Assembly (NCBI GenBank): GCA_020634565.1
Contig: JACKBN010000010.1
Span: forward strand, 124,001-188,000
Direction: 5' to 3'
Source of the DNA: Ardenticatenaceae bacterium
GTDB lineage: Bacteria; Chloroflexota; Anaerolineae; Promineifilales; Promineifilaceae
Length of the DNA stretch: 64,000 nt
Shown: one piece after another, positions 1 to 8,911 of the stretch
Numbering within the stretch: position 1 is the stretch's first letter
Layout: each line of letters opens with the position of its first letter
The notes under the pieces: generated by a model
Told to the model about the DNA's origin: nothing
Database searches by the model: none
The model's input: only the letters and a program-made list of their open reading frames with translations
Made by a program: the position numbers and the translations under genes

Positions 1-954
1 CCGCGGTGTGGTGAGCGGTTCCATGAGGGTACGCATCTTTTGCAGGGGGATAGTGCGGGATTGTTGAATTTTTCGCCTTTTTTGCCAGACGGCCGTTAAT
101 TGGGGGATGGCTTGCAAACGGCCGTACAGCGGCGAACTGTCTCGTCTGACCAGCAGAGCCATCGCGACCGAGCCAAAATCGTACAGCAAAATGGCGGGCA
201 GGTAGCGCAGCAGCAACGGCCAGGGGTAATTTTTCAGGATGGTCCAAACTTTGTTGCGCCCGAGCAGCTTGCTTTTGAACGGCGACCCTTCGATGGCGGT
301 GGCGGAGTGGTGATGAATGACAACGGCCGTATTCACATACAAACAATCCCAACCGGCCAATCTGGCCCGCCAGGCCAGATCCACATCCTCCAGGTAGGCA
401 AAAAAATCTTCATCAAACAGACCAATCTGATTGAGCATGGCGCGCCGGTAAAGCGCCGCCCCGCCACTGGCTCCAAATATGGGTGTTGGTGGGGCCAGGC
501 TGGTGCTGTTGAGCTGCCCCCCGAGTCGATCCCAAGCGATGCCTGCCCGATCCAGGCAAATACCTGCCGAGTTGATCACATCTGGACGGTCCCAGAACAG
601 CAGTTTGGCGGCGCACATGCCCACGTTGGGGTTGGCTTCGGCCGTTTCTACCAGCGCCGTTAGCCAGTTGGGATCAACCTTTGTGTCGTTGTTGATGGTA
701 GCGATGTAATCTGCTGTTGAGGCGCGAATGCCCACGTTGTTGCCGCGGGCAAACCCCACATTTTGCGGCAGGGCAATCAAGCGGATTTCTGGGTAGTTTG
801 CTTGTACATACTCACAGGAGTCATCTTTTGAGCCATTATCTACGATGATGATGTCGAAGTTGGGGTAAGTTTGGGCCAATAAAGTGGGGAGGCACCATTC
901 TAGATGGTGACGGCCGTTCCAGTTGACCACGATAATTGAGACAGATGCAGACAC
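1..954 (-). CDS. GT2 family glycosyltransferase, 3' end beyond the left edge
   Basis: A GTG start at 954 opens a frame that runs without a stop to base 1, giving at least 318 residues. An in-frame TAG two codons upstream limits the start. The protein begins with the GT2 nucleotide-sugar fold: VVNWNGR near residue 10, IVDNGSKDDS near residue 35, an INNDTKVDP segment in the place of the metal-binding DxD, and EDVDLAWRARLAGW further on, the usual acceptor-site acidic motif. Such enzymes add one sugar to a lipid- or polymer-linked acceptor in the cytoplasm. It is the last visible gene of the leftward glycan cluster and lies 41 nt past the GT4 gene that starts at 2060. The C-terminal end is missing from the window. 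Confidence 0.85.
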   Translation of the reverse strand, partial: MSASVSIIVVNWNGRHHLEWCLPTLLAQTYPNFDIIIVDNGSKDDSCEYVQANYPEIRLIALPQNVGFARGNNVGIRASTADYIATINNDTKVDPNWLTALVETAEANPNVGMCAAKLLFWDRPDVINSAGICLDRAGIAWDRLGGQLNSTSLAPPTPIFGASGGAALYRRAMLNQIGLFDEDFFAYLEDVDLAWRARLAGWDCLYVNTAVVIHHHSATAIEGSPFKSKLLGRNKVWTILKNYPWPLLLRYLPAILLYDFGSVAMALLVRRDSSPLYGRLQAIPQLTAVWQKRRKIQQSRTIPLQKMRTLMEPLTTPR

Positions 955-995
955 AACCTAGATTTTGACATAGTTGCCGCAAATCTTCAAGCGCA

Positions 996-2060
996 CTATG
1001 GGTTTAGAACGGCCGTAATCCACCGCTCAAACTGCGCCAGCAAGTCATCTGTGGCAAAGGCCGCCACTCGTTCTGTTTGTCCCGCGATGATGCTTTCTCT
1101 CAGCGTCAAATCCGTGATGAGCAAGTGGATGAGTTCGGCAAGGACGGGATAATTTTTTTGCTGGAGGAGTACCCCGGCGCTGCCCATCGTGCTGGGAACG
1201 GCCGTACTGGCATAAGCTACAACCGGCACGCCAAAGCGCATACTCTCGACCAAAGGCTGGCAAAATCCCTCGTGTTCGCTCAGGCAAACATAGACGGAGG
1301 CCGTGCGATAATAGGCGGCCAGCTGGGCCAATGAGACGTGTCCGCTGAACTGTACGGCCGTTTCTAAGCCAAAATCCTGGGCAACTGTGCGGAGGAAACG
1401 GCCGTAACCGCCCGCGCCATCTTCCGAACCCACCAGCAGCAGCCGCGCCGAGGGATCAATCTGGCGATAAAAGTAGAGGGTTTTGAGCAGATCTTCCTGC
1501 CGCTTGTTTGGCGCAATGCGCCCCACGAACAGCAAATTGGTGCGGCCGTCACTCAACTGGCTGAGCAACTCGCCGTCTGGCTGAACGTTGAACAAATCAT
1601 CCGGCTGGATCAGGGGGAGAACGGCCGTTTTGGGGAAGTTAGCCGCCAATAAATCTTGCTCATTAAAAGCAGAATCGGCTAGAGCCAGTGCGGTACGACT
1701 GGCAAAAAGTGGTAGATCGCGCTGGCCTTTTTCTGCCCCAGCCCGTAGCCACGGATTGGCTCCCACCAAAAAGTGGGGCGGCGTCACATTGTGGTAGCGC
1801 AACAGCAGCGTTTGCGGCAGCCCCAGCAAATAGTCGGAGAGCGCCGAACCGAGGCTGTAGTGGAACAGCAGCACATCGTCTGCCTGGGGGCGATATTGGT
1901 CATAGGGTGTGACGACCTTTTGCAGGCTGGGATGAATGCGCTCGGCAAAAATCTCGGAAGTCAGGCTCAGGCGGCGCAGCGCTTGCTGCATAATGAGCGC
2001 CTCGTTGTAAATGGCGTTGCCTGGCGTCGCGCCGGTGACAAATTGATGAACAGTGGTCAT
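996..2060 (-). CDS. GT4 family glycosyltransferase (GT-B fold)
   Basis: A 354-residue protein with the two-lobed GT-B layout. The N-terminal lobe is variable. The C-terminal donor-binding lobe holds VGRIAPNKRQEDLL near residue 185 and the E-x7-E type segment SEHEGFCQPLVE near residue 270, typical of retaining GT4 enzymes that use UDP-, GDP- or ADP-sugars. It is a paralogue of the GT4 gene at 10488-11564: both have a FHYS segment near residue 65-85, a YHN(V/I)TP segment after it, and ASxHEGFC-like donor motifs. An inverted repeat (2081-2137) separates it from the small coiled-protein gene upstream. No clear ribosome binding site precedes the ATG. Donor and acceptor cannot be told from sequence. 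Confidence 0.85.
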   Translation of the reverse strand: MTTVHQFVTGATPGNAIYNEALIMQQALRRLSLTSEIFAERIHPSLQKVVTPYDQYRPQADDVLLFHYSLGSALSDYLLGLPQTLLLRYHNVTPPHFLVGANPWLRAGAEKGQRDLPLFASRTALALADSAFNEQDLLAANFPKTAVLPLIQPDDLFNVQPDGELLSQLSDGRTNLLFVGRIAPNKRQEDLLKTLYFYRQIDPSARLLLVGSEDGAGGYGRFLRTVAQDFGLETAVQFSGHVSLAQLAAYYRTASVYVCLSEHEGFCQPLVESMRFGVPVVAYASTAVPSTMGSAGVLLQQKNYPVLAELIHLLITDLTLRESIIAGQTERVAAFATDDLLAQFERWITAVLNP

Positions 2061-2080
2061 TTTGTTGATCGTGCAGTTTT

Positions 2081-2137
2081 AGATTGGACCATTTTGTTCA
2101 ATGCCCAAGCTACAGCAGCATTAAAATGGTCCAATCT
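2081..2137. repeat. Inverted repeat, GATTGGACC family, copy A
   Basis: AGATTGGACCATTTT (2081-2095) is perfectly complementary to AAAATGGTCCAATCT (2123-2137), a 15-bp stem with a 27-nt loop. It lies between two genes of the glycosyltransferase operon, so it would be transcribed and could fold into a strong hairpin. Related copies lie at 46063-46123 and 46879-46935. Confidence 0.85.
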
Positions 2138-2152
2138 CTGTAGATTAGATTT

Positions 2153-2572
2153 CTATGACTCCTCGGTGGATGGGTCTGGCTGGTTTAGTTCGGCAATGAG
2201 CTGGGTGATAAGCTGCCTCATCTGGTCGTTAATTTCGTTTTGCTGTCGGCCCATTTTGTTGACATAAAAAACGACAAGCTGATGAAACGGCCGTTTCAAC
2301 CGATTCAACAATCGTTCAGTGGCAGTTTTGGCGGGTGGAAGTTCCGGTTCCAACCAAAGCTGGCTGGCCTGAGCGTTTAGCTGCGCCAATTTTTGCAGCA
2401 AGTTGGCGGAAAGCTGGCCGTTTGGGGACAAAGTTTCTAGCTCCAAGTGAAACGTGGGAAAGTTGACCGGGGCGGTGAGCTGGTGCTGCGCCAGATTTTG
2501 CTCAATTTGTTGCAGGACGGCCGTTTTATCAATGCGTGATTCGTCCAGTTGAATTAACTCGTCCAGTTTCAC
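2153..2572 (-). CDS. Small coiled protein of the glycan cluster, member 1
   Basis: I read the start as GTG at 2572, preceded by GGGAGG three bases upstream, giving 139 residues; the frame itself is open up to 2629. The product has no signal peptide and no clear transmembrane segment. It is rich in Leu, Gln and Glu and ends in a region with FHQLVVFYVNKMGRQQNEIN, a diverged form of the WYV..I..QQQ..N motif seen in the products of 10123-10488, 11572-12030, 14422-14856 and the C-terminus of 18085-19413. It sits between two GT4 genes. The function is unknown. The repeated pairing with transferases suggests a scaffold or membrane-docking partner, which is an inference. Confidence 0.65.
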   Translation of the reverse strand: MKLDELIQLDESRIDKTAVLQQIEQNLAQHQLTAPVNFPTFHLELETLSPNGQLSANLLQKLAQLNAQASQLWLEPELPPAKTATERLLNRLKRPFHQLVVFYVNKMGRQQNEINDQMRQLITQLIAELNQPDPSTEES

Positions 2573-2681
2573 ACTAGCCTCCCAAAAAAGCGGAACACAG
2601 AGCTGCGCCGAGAAGACACAGAGAACCATAGAGAAAAGTCGATAAAAATCTGGTAAATCTGCGAAATCCGTTGATTTTTCA

Positions 2682-3938
2682 TTATTTCTGACTCGGCGCT
2701 TGCTGAAAACGGTTGATGGCCGCGAGACAGGTTTCCCGGTAAACGGCCGTTACTGCCTGCCAAGTATACCGCGATTCCACCTTCTTTTTGCCAGCTGCGC
2801 CCATTTCTTCACGTAGAGATTGGTTGCGCAGCAAGCACAACAGCGACTGTGCCAATGCCTCCGCATCACCCACTGGCACGAGCAGGCCATCCTGTTCATC
2901 ATCCACCAGCGCCGCCACGCCGCCGACATGGCAGCCAACCACCGGTTTGCCGCAGGCCCACGCCTCGGCTAGAACCATGCCAAACGATTCATGCTTCGAG
3001 GGTAATGCCAGCACATCGCAAGCTGCCAGCAGCCCATTTTTCTCCTCATCTGTGGGGGAATCCAGCAGCAATACATACGGTCGTTGCGCCGGAGGCAGCT
3101 CGGCCAGCATAGCGCGAATCGTTTGGCTGTAGCCGGTTGGTTTGCCCGCAATCACCAGTCGCGCCGTGGGCAGCTGCTGCCAGATGCGGGGCATGGCTTG
3201 CAGCAGCGTGTCGATACCTTTGTGCGCTACCTGCTGCCCCACAAAAGCGATAATTGGTTCGTTGGGGAGTTGATGGGAGGTGCGCCAGGAACGGCCGTCT
3301 GCTTTTGCCAATTCAGCCACGTCCACCCCCGCGCCTAAAACGGTAATCTTGCCCGGAGCGATGCCCCGCTCCACCAAAAACGCTTTCTCGAAGGAGGTGG
3401 CTGCCAAAAAGCCATCTGCCTCGGCAATGGATTGGTAAATGAGCTGCCGCTCAAAGCCCCACACGTCTTCCGGGTGCAGCGCGCCAAAATAGAGCAGCGG
3501 TGTGTGGCTTTGCTGTGCGCCGCGCCGGGCGTTTTGCATGTGCAGCAGGGGAAAGGCCGCCGCCGTCACCACATCTGCTTCAAAATTGGCGATGGCTTGG
3601 GTAAGGCCGGGCACGATGGGTCCGTTGTGCCAGGTGCGTGCCCAATCATGACCGGGCAATCCTAGCTTATACAAAACACGAGCCAGATTGAGACGCGCCC
3701 CGCTGAACCGGTTAAAGACGGGAAAGCGGCGCACGGTGACGCCGTTCATCTGCTCGGTGCCAGCGGGCATGGTGCGATCATCTTCTTGCCAGAAGTGGTA
3801 ATTGCTGTAGGCATTGGTGGTGAACACGGTCACCTCATCGCCGTAGGTTTGCACCAGGCGCTGGGACAGCTCCTGAAAAAGCCGTTGGGTGCCGCCCATG
3901 TTGGGGGGATAGCCGTGAACAACGTGCAGCAGTTTCAT
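2682..3938 (-). CDS. GT4 family glycosyltransferase
   Basis: A 418-residue GT-B protein starting MKLLHVVHGYPPNMGGTQRL, in which the GYPP-x2-GG segment is the glycine-rich acceptor/donor loop of GT4 enzymes. The C-terminal lobe has FVGQQVAHKGIDTLL near residue 232 and LPSKHESFGMVLAEAW near residue 312, with the E-x7-E pair that holds the sugar nucleotide. The ATG at 3938 overlaps the stop of the upstream GT4 gene in an ATGA junction, so the two are very likely co-translated. It probably works in the cytoplasm on a lipid-linked oligosaccharide. The sugar specificity is unknown. Confidence 0.88.
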   Translation of the reverse strand: MKLLHVVHGYPPNMGGTQRLFQELSQRLVQTYGDEVTVFTTNAYSNYHFWQEDDRTMPAGTEQMNGVTVRRFPVFNRFSGARLNLARVLYKLGLPGHDWARTWHNGPIVPGLTQAIANFEADVVTAAAFPLLHMQNARRGAQQSHTPLLYFGALHPEDVWGFERQLIYQSIAEADGFLAATSFEKAFLVERGIAPGKITVLGAGVDVAELAKADGRSWRTSHQLPNEPIIAFVGQQVAHKGIDTLLQAMPRIWQQLPTARLVIAGKPTGYSQTIRAMLAELPPAQRPYVLLLDSPTDEEKNGLLAACDVLALPSKHESFGMVLAEAWACGKPVVGCHVGGVAALVDDEQDGLLVPVGDAEALAQSLLCLLRNQSLREEMGAAGKKKVESRYTWQAVTAVYRETCLAAINRFQQAPSQK

Positions 3939-4954
3939 GGGGCCATCACTGTTTTATAAAGCGCTAGCGTAGTGTCGATAAATTGCTGCTGCCCAAAGTC
4001 GCGCCCCCCTACCGCCTGGGCGTTGTGCTGGAAGGTGGTGTAATTCTGCTGCAACTGGTCCAGGGCGTGGTGGATGGCTGAGGGGGAAACGGCCGTTACC
4101 ACCACACCACATTCATTTTTTGCCACATAATCGGCCAGCGCCATGACAGGGCTTACCAGCACCGGCTTGCCCGCTACCAGCGATTCCAACAGTGAGTGCG
4201 GGAAGGCTTTCACCAGTGCCGGATCGTCAGCCAGGACGACGCTGGCGTGTACGCGGCCCAAAATATCATTTACATTCACGCGTTCATTAAGCAAGGTAAC
4301 ACGCTGCCCCAAATTAGCCTGGCTTATGCGCTGGCGCATCTCGTCGGCTAACAGTCCGCGCCATAAAAAGATTAAATGCAGCGCCGGGCGTTCCTGGGCC
4401 ACGGTCAGCAACGCGTCGATACCCTTGCTGCGGAACTGGGCGTTGGTCCACGGCGCAGAGGCCATCATGACGGTGAAGGGCGCCTCTGGTGGCGGCGGCT
4501 GATAATGAAACTGGTGGGTGTCGATACCTGGGCGGATAACGGCCGTATTTTTAATGCCCCATGCTGCCAATTTTTGCACGTCTGCTTCGGTGGGCAGGAC
4601 GAGGGTGTGAACTTGCTGGGCTACTTTTTGGGCCACTGCCTGGGTTGTGTGGCCGATGCCGGTAACGGCCGTATACACAATGGGCTTCTTTAACCAGCGC
4701 AGCGCCGGGAAGGGAAACAGGTCGGGGTTGAAGATGTGGTGCAGCTGTATCTGTTTTTCGGTGCGGCGTAGGCGGGGTAGCTGGGTCAAGCCCCACAGCT
4801 GGCGCGGCACGCGGCTGCCAGGCTGATGACCGGGGTAAAAATGGTTGACCTGGCTGCCAGGAATTTGTTTTTGCAGGGTTTGTACGTCTTGCATCACCGC
4901 TTCCAAAGCGGCCATGGGGCCATCGGGCATTGTAAGGTGAAAGAGCACGCTCAT
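3935..4954 (-). CDS. GT4-like glycosyltransferase
   Basis: The frame is open further upstream, but the start is placed at the ATG at 4954 (protein MSVLFHLTMPDGP...), because it forms a 4-nt ATGA overlap with the stop of the upstream GT2 gene. The extension would only be the shadow of that gene. The resulting 339-residue protein has a weakly conserved N-terminal lobe and a C-terminal lobe with FPHSLLESLVAGKPVLVS near residue 265, the GT4 donor-site pattern with one Glu conserved and the first acid replaced. It lacks the usual GG loop at the very N-terminus, so it is a diverged member. It shares the transcription unit with its GT neighbours. Confidence 0.8.
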   Translation of the reverse strand: MSVLFHLTMPDGPMAALEAVMQDVQTLQKQIPGSQVNHFYPGHQPGSRVPRQLWGLTQLPRLRRTEKQIQLHHIFNPDLFPFPALRWLKKPIVYTAVTGIGHTTQAVAQKVAQQVHTLVLPTEADVQKLAAWGIKNTAVIRPGIDTHQFHYQPPPPEAPFTVMMASAPWTNAQFRSKGIDALLTVAQERPALHLIFLWRGLLADEMRQRISQANLGQRVTLLNERVNVNDILGRVHASVVLADDPALVKAFPHSLLESLVAGKPVLVSPVMALADYVAKNECGVVVTAVSPSAIHHALDQLQQNYTTFQHNAQAVGGRDFGQQQFIDTTLALYKTVMAP

Positions 4955-5880
4955 GCAATTTCGCCTTTTGTGACCCGCGCGTTTTGCCCCCCAAAACGGC
5001 CGTTCCAACCATCCCAAATGGCTAGCGCTGCGGCCCGCGCGCGGGGCCAGTTGCGCCGCAGCAGCGCTTCTAGCCAGATGCGCCCACCGACCATGCTCCA
5101 CCGCCCAAACAGGCGCAGACGCTGGTTGGCATGGAACTTTTGCACGTACAAAAAGCGGTTGCGCAACACATAATATATGTGCAGCTGGTGCCGCTGCCCT
5201 GCCGAGCGTTCGATTTGATGGTAGGCGCGGGTGCCGCCCAAAATGGCCGCTTCGTAGCCTTGTTGCCGGGCACGGGCGCACAGATCGGCTACTTCGCCAC
5301 TAAAAAAGTAGGCTTCATCCAGCAGACCAATTTGTTGCAAAACGGCCGTTCGCACAAAAATGCAGGTTCCGGGCACATATGCTACCTGGCGCAGTTCGCC
5401 CGCAGCCAATGGTTCCTGTAAGTGCGTATTGATGGTCAAGCCAATATCTCCGCCACCAGCGGAGAGCATCTGGTTGCCATCCCACATCTCTGGACCGACC
5501 ATGCCCAGATTTGGCTGATTTTGTAGCAGATTTAGGAGTTGGGAAACGGCCGTGCCGTCCACCGTCGCGTCGTTGTTGAGCAGCAAAATGGCTTCATGTC
5601 CGGCAGCCATTGCTGCTTGCAGCCCCAAATTATTGCCGCCAGCAAACCCTAAGTTGGTGTCGCTAAAGATGAAAGTGACTTTGCCAGACAAATTTTGTTG
5701 TAATTGGGCGCGATCTTCCACTGTGGAGTGGTTATCAATGACCCAGATAGCATCCTCTGGCTGGAGCCACTCTTGTACAGAGTGGACGCAGTGTATGGTA
5801 TCTTCTGCCCGGTTCCAGTTGAGGATAAGAACCGCTAGGCGCATGAGGTTTGGGGCTGGCGCAGTTGAGTTGCTTAACAT
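4951..5880 (-). CDS. GT2 family glycosyltransferase
   Basis: A 309-residue protein with the GT2 hallmarks: AVLILNWNRAEDT near residue 17, VIDNHSTVED near residue 46, NLGFAGGNNLG near residue 79, LLLNNDATVDG near residue 98 (the DxD-like metal site) and FFSGEVADLCARARQQGY near residue 192, which takes the place of the more common ED.D acceptor motif. An alternative start is the Met at residue 13, which begins directly with the fold. There is one hydrophobic stretch near the C-terminus but no clear membrane anchor. It overlaps the next GT4 gene by 4 nt. Related by pattern to the enzymes at 1-954 and 18085-19413, all rhamnosyl- or galactosyl-transferase-like in appearance. The actual sugar is unknown. 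Confidence 0.88.
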   Translation of the reverse strand: MLSNSTAPAPNLMRLAVLILNWNRAEDTIHCVHSVQEWLQPEDAIWVIDNHSTVEDRAQLQQNLSGKVTFIFSDTNLGFAGGNNLGLQAAMAAGHEAILLLNNDATVDGTAVSQLLNLLQNQPNLGMVGPEMWDGNQMLSAGGGDIGLTINTHLQEPLAAGELRQVAYVPGTCIFVRTAVLQQIGLLDEAYFFSGEVADLCARARQQGYEAAILGGTRAYHQIERSAGQRHQLHIYYVLRNRFLYVQKFHANQRLRLFGRWSMVGGRIWLEALLRRNWPRARAAALAIWDGWNGRFGGQNARVTKGEIA

Positions 5881-5944
5881 AAATCACCCGCGTCCCGCAG
5901 AGAGGACGCGGGTGATTTTATAAGCAAAAAGTGCGAGGAGCAAT

Positions 5945-7915
5945 CTATTTTGTGATCATGGGTAGGTAAAGGTTTGTAATGTTGCCCACATAAAGGTAAA
6001 CAGTGGCGGTTTGCGGGTTGCCTTGTACGGGCACGCCGCCGCTGGTGCCATTGACGGTGACGGTGCCTAATGTGTGCCACTGGTTTTGGGTAAAGCTATT
6101 TGTATTGACGGTAAAAGTTAGATCTGTGATGCTGCTTATCGTGCCGGATGTGCTGCTAACGGTTAGCGCGGCGATGTTTTCATTAAGCGTCCAATCAATT
6201 TCGCCGCCACCAATATTTTGAATGGCTGCTTGCAGAACGGCCGTACCCCCCGTGCCTTGCTGGTGGTAAAAGCGGAGTTCATTGGTGAAAGCTAAGAAGG
6301 GTGGTTCAAAAATGCCAGTACGGGCGATATTTTGTTGGAAGGTGGGCCAGGGCATACTGTCATTATCTGCTGCCCCAGTTTCTTCAAAGATGTAAACGGC
6401 CGCTTGCCCACTGTTTTCTGCGCCAAAAACCGTTTCTAGCAAACCATCATTGTCTACATCCGCAATAAGTGGTGCGGCCAGGATGGTGTTGCTACTAGAC
6501 AGTAAGGACCGCGAGAGATCGCTGCTTTGGCTGCCATTATGCTCAATAACCCGCAGGGCTGTGGTATTTGCCATCACTTGAATGATTTCTGGCTGATTGT
6601 CATTGTCGATATCCGCCACAATGGATGAGTAAGGCTGGGCACTTTGGGCATTGGCCCCATTTTGCGGCTGCATGGGGAAACCGGGCAGGTTGCTGCCATC
6701 CCCCTTCCAGGCGTAGAGGTTTTTACACGCTTGTTCCGATTCGGCACCGCAGCCAATGATCACATCCAACACGTTGTCACCATTCAGATCGGCCAGGGCG
6801 GGTGGAGCGGGCATGTTACCCCCTGTGGCTCGGGGCCAGCCAGACACTGGGGCTCCGGTGTGGTGCCAGGCGTACACTTTGTAGCCTGCCGTGCCCGCAA
6901 TGCCCAGGCCTGTGCCTACCACAACTTCAAGATCGCCGTCGCCATCAATATCGCCAACGGCGGGTGATGATTGCACCTGCTGTTCCGTGATGGTGGGCCA
7001 GCCGGGTACCAGGCTGCCGTCGCCATTGAGAGCCCAGACGGTAGATTTGGTGTAATCGGGGTTGTCGTACTGGCTGGGGAAAGGGCCGCTGCCGTCATCG
7101 CCGTTCCAGGGTGGACTGTCTGTGCCCACAATGACTTCCGGCAGGCCATCACTATCAATATCGGCCAGGGCTGGCGAGGACCAGCCGCCGCGCAGCAAGG
7201 GGGCGTTATCGCGAAAGATAGGCCAACCGGGAACGGCCGTTCCATCATGCTCCACCGCGTAAATCCGACGATCTAAGCCGAGGGTTACAATTTCCAGGTC
7301 GCCATCACCGTTCAGATCACCCAAAGCCGGTGCGGCCCAAATGCCGTCACGAATGCCATCTGGCGTGGAGCCGCCAGTTCCCTGCCCACCGGCATCCACC
7401 GTTAAATAGGGCCAGCCAGGTTTCAGGGACAGCGATAAACTGCCGCTGACTTCGTAAACAATGATACCGCCGTGCTTGTTATCTGCCGGGTTTGCCGAGT
7501 TAGGATAGCCACCTGTGGTGACCACAATTTCCAGATTGCCATCATTGTCCACATCGCCGATAGCTGGGGCAGATTCGATGCGTCCTGTGGTTTGCTGTTC
7601 GCTGGCGGGGAGTTTGCTGTTCAACGCAGTGGCTACCTGCACGGAATCAGCTACATTCCAACTGCTGCCATTAAACGAGAGGAGGAGTAAACGGCCGTCG
7701 TAACTGCCGACCACAATTTCCAAATCACCATCCCCGTTAAAATCGGCCGCAGCCGGAGACGAGTGCCGAATGGGGGTACCGCCCAAAGAGACGACGGTGC
7801 GGCTTACCGCCAGGGCATTCTTATGGGGTGAGGTGATCATTGCCATCAAAAAAACGGGCAATGCCAGAAGTATCAAAATACGTTTGATACGGTGTTTATT
7901 GTCTAATTGGATCAT
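5945..7915 (-). CDS. Secreted FG-GAP/VCBS beta-propeller protein
   Basis: A 656-residue exported protein: basic start, hydrophobic signal segment at about residues 12-30, then a run of repeats each holding a calcium-binding D-x-(N/D)-x-D-G loop (DFNGDGD, DVDNDGN, DLNGDGD, DIDSDGL, DIDGDGD, DLNGDNV, DIDNDNQ, DVDNDGL). Eight such loops can be read, enough for a seven- or eight-bladed propeller of the integrin-alpha FG-GAP type. A C-terminal region of about 110 residues looks like an immunoglobulin-like or BACON-type domain, and the chain ends NLYLPMITK. The ATG has an AAGG ribosome binding site 7-8 nt upstream. Placed inside the glycan cluster, it is probably a surface or matrix protein that binds carbohydrate or other cells. 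Ligand unknown. Confidence 0.9.
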   Translation of the reverse strand: MIQLDNKHRIKRILILLALPVFLMAMITSPHKNALAVSRTVVSLGGTPIRHSSPAAADFNGDGDLEIVVGSYDGRLLLLSFNGSSWNVADSVQVATALNSKLPASEQQTTGRIESAPAIGDVDNDGNLEIVVTTGGYPNSANPADNKHGGIIVYEVSGSLSLSLKPGWPYLTVDAGGQGTGGSTPDGIRDGIWAAPALGDLNGDGDLEIVTLGLDRRIYAVEHDGTAVPGWPIFRDNAPLLRGGWSSPALADIDSDGLPEVIVGTDSPPWNGDDGSGPFPSQYDNPDYTKSTVWALNGDGSLVPGWPTITEQQVQSSPAVGDIDGDGDLEVVVGTGLGIAGTAGYKVYAWHHTGAPVSGWPRATGGNMPAPPALADLNGDNVLDVIIGCGAESEQACKNLYAWKGDGSNLPGFPMQPQNGANAQSAQPYSSIVADIDNDNQPEIIQVMANTTALRVIEHNGSQSSDLSRSLLSSSNTILAAPLIADVDNDGLLETVFGAENSGQAAVYIFEETGAADNDSMPWPTFQQNIARTGIFEPPFLAFTNELRFYHQQGTGGTAVLQAAIQNIGGGEIDWTLNENIAALTVSSTSGTISSITDLTFTVNTNSFTQNQWHTLGTVTVNGTSGGVPVQGNPQTATVYLYVGNITNLYLPMITK

Positions 7916-8098
7916 AAATTAACCTTACAATACTTACTCTGCTTTGATATGTTTACACTACGAAACAGCGTAATTAAGGCAAAAAAGGATGCGAGATTCA
8001 ATGGTTTTTTTGTCCCCTTAAGTAGGAACTCATCTTATTTTTGCACAAATTTTGTGAAAACAAGGCGTCATCAGGAGGTTAGGCTCTGTTGACATTTA

Positions 8099-8452
8099 GT
8101 GGATAATTGCCAGATGTCACAGATAAACGAACTACAATGGTCTAAAATCTATGATTTCCTCTGCCTCTGTCCTGATGTTTATGCAGGCAACGAAGCCGAC
8201 TGTCGCCGTTTCCTTGACGGCGTTCATTGGATATTACGCACAGGTGCTCAGTGGCGAGAGTTACCAGAGAAATATGGTAACTGGAACAGCGTCTATAAAC
8301 GCTTTGCCCGCTGGTGCAACAAGGATATCTGGCAAAAAATGCATCAACATTTTGCCGATGACCCAGACATGGAAAACTTGATTTTGGATAGCACCGTTGT
8401 GCGGGCGCATCCTTGTGCCGCTGGTGCCTTAAAAAAACGGCGGTCAGGCTAA
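8099..8452 (+). CDS. IS5-type transposase, N-terminal frame (orfA)
   Basis: 117 residues from a GTG at 8099; an ATG at 8114 (MSQINELQW) is equally plausible. It contains the helix-turn-helix-like DUF4096 region of these transposases (WHWILRTGAQWRELPEKYG-type pattern at residues 43-60) and the first catalytic Asp in LDSTVVRAHP near residue 98. Translation in this frame ends shortly after a run of seven A (8431-8437). The rest of the catalytic domain is in the +1 frame. A programmed frameshift on the A run would fuse it to orfB, as known for this IS group; a single lost or gained A is the alternative. Confidence 0.85.
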   Translation: MDNCQMSQINELQWSKIYDFLCLCPDVYAGNEADCRRFLDGVHWILRTGAQWRELPEKYGNWNSVYKRFARWCNKDIWQKMHQHFADDPDMENLILDSTVVRAHPCAAGALKKRRSG

Positions 8453-8867
8453 ACAAGCTCTGGGCCGCAGCCGTGGTGGGTTCAGTACCAAAATCCATGT
8501 TGGCGTTGATGCCTTAGGCAATCCTTTGCGTTTCATTTTGACACCTGGTCAGACGCATGACTCTACGCAGGCTCAAGCTTTGATGAATGGCTATGACTAT
8601 GACCGAGTTCTGGCGGACAAATCGTATGATGCTGATGAGATTCTGCAGTTTATTGCCGAACAAGGGGCTGAAGCGGTTATTCCACCACGAGCCAATCGCA
8701 AGGAGCAGCGCGAATACGACACACATTGGTATAAAGAACGACATTTGGTGGAGTGTTTCATCAATAAGATCAAGCATTATCGTCGCATCTTTTCTCGTTT
8801 CGAGAAGTTAGCCAAGCGTTATCTTGGCTTCTTGAGTTTTGCAGGTGCACTTATTTGGCTACGTTGA
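8433..8867 (+). CDS. IS5-type transposase, C-terminal frame (orfB)
   Basis: Read in the +1 frame from the A7 run: KNGGQAKQALGRSRGGFSTK and onward, then LADKSYDAD with the second catalytic Asp and HLVECFINKIKHYRRIF with the catalytic Glu and the Y-R-E-K pattern of IS5 enzymes. The first internal start codon would be at 8526, which would lose the conserved GRSRGG-FSTK segment, so expression by frameshifting from orfA is more likely. The TGA stop at 8865-8867 touches the right inverted repeat. About 144 residues. All three DDE acids are present across the two frames, so the element may be active. Confidence 0.85.
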   Translation, partial: KNGGQAKQALGRSRGGFSTKIHVGVDALGNPLRFILTPGQTHDSTQAQALMNGYDYDRVLADKSYDADEILQFIAEQGAEAVIPPRANRKEQREYDTHWYKERHLVECFINKIKHYRRIFSRFEKLAKRYLGFLSFAGALIWLR

Positions 8868-8911
8868 AATGTCAACAGAACCTAGAAGAACCCCAAGATG
8901 CTCACGATTTT

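Larger units (their letters stand above)
8082..8882 (+). mobile_element. IS5-family-like insertion sequence, IS427/IS1031 type
   Basis: About 801 bp. The ends are a 16-bp inverted repeat with one mismatch: GGCTCTGTTGACATTT at 8082-8097 and, on the other strand, GGTTCTGTTGACATTT at 8867-8882. The flanking dinucleotide TA is present on both sides (8080-8081 and 8883-8884), consistent with the TA target duplication of this group. The element carries two overlapping transposase frames. It contains no ACGGCCGT palindrome although the surroundings average one per 580 bp, which fits recent arrival. It lies between the FG-GAP gene and a GT4 gene, in an intergenic spot, so it does not break a gene but may separate the operon into two parts. 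Confidence 0.9.

Noticed and set aside
4955..5281. N-terminal extension of the GT4 protein of 3935-4954
   Set aside because: It lies over the 3' end of the GT2 gene in another frame and has Arg/Pro-rich shadow composition. The ATG at 4954 overlaps the GT2 stop and matches family length.
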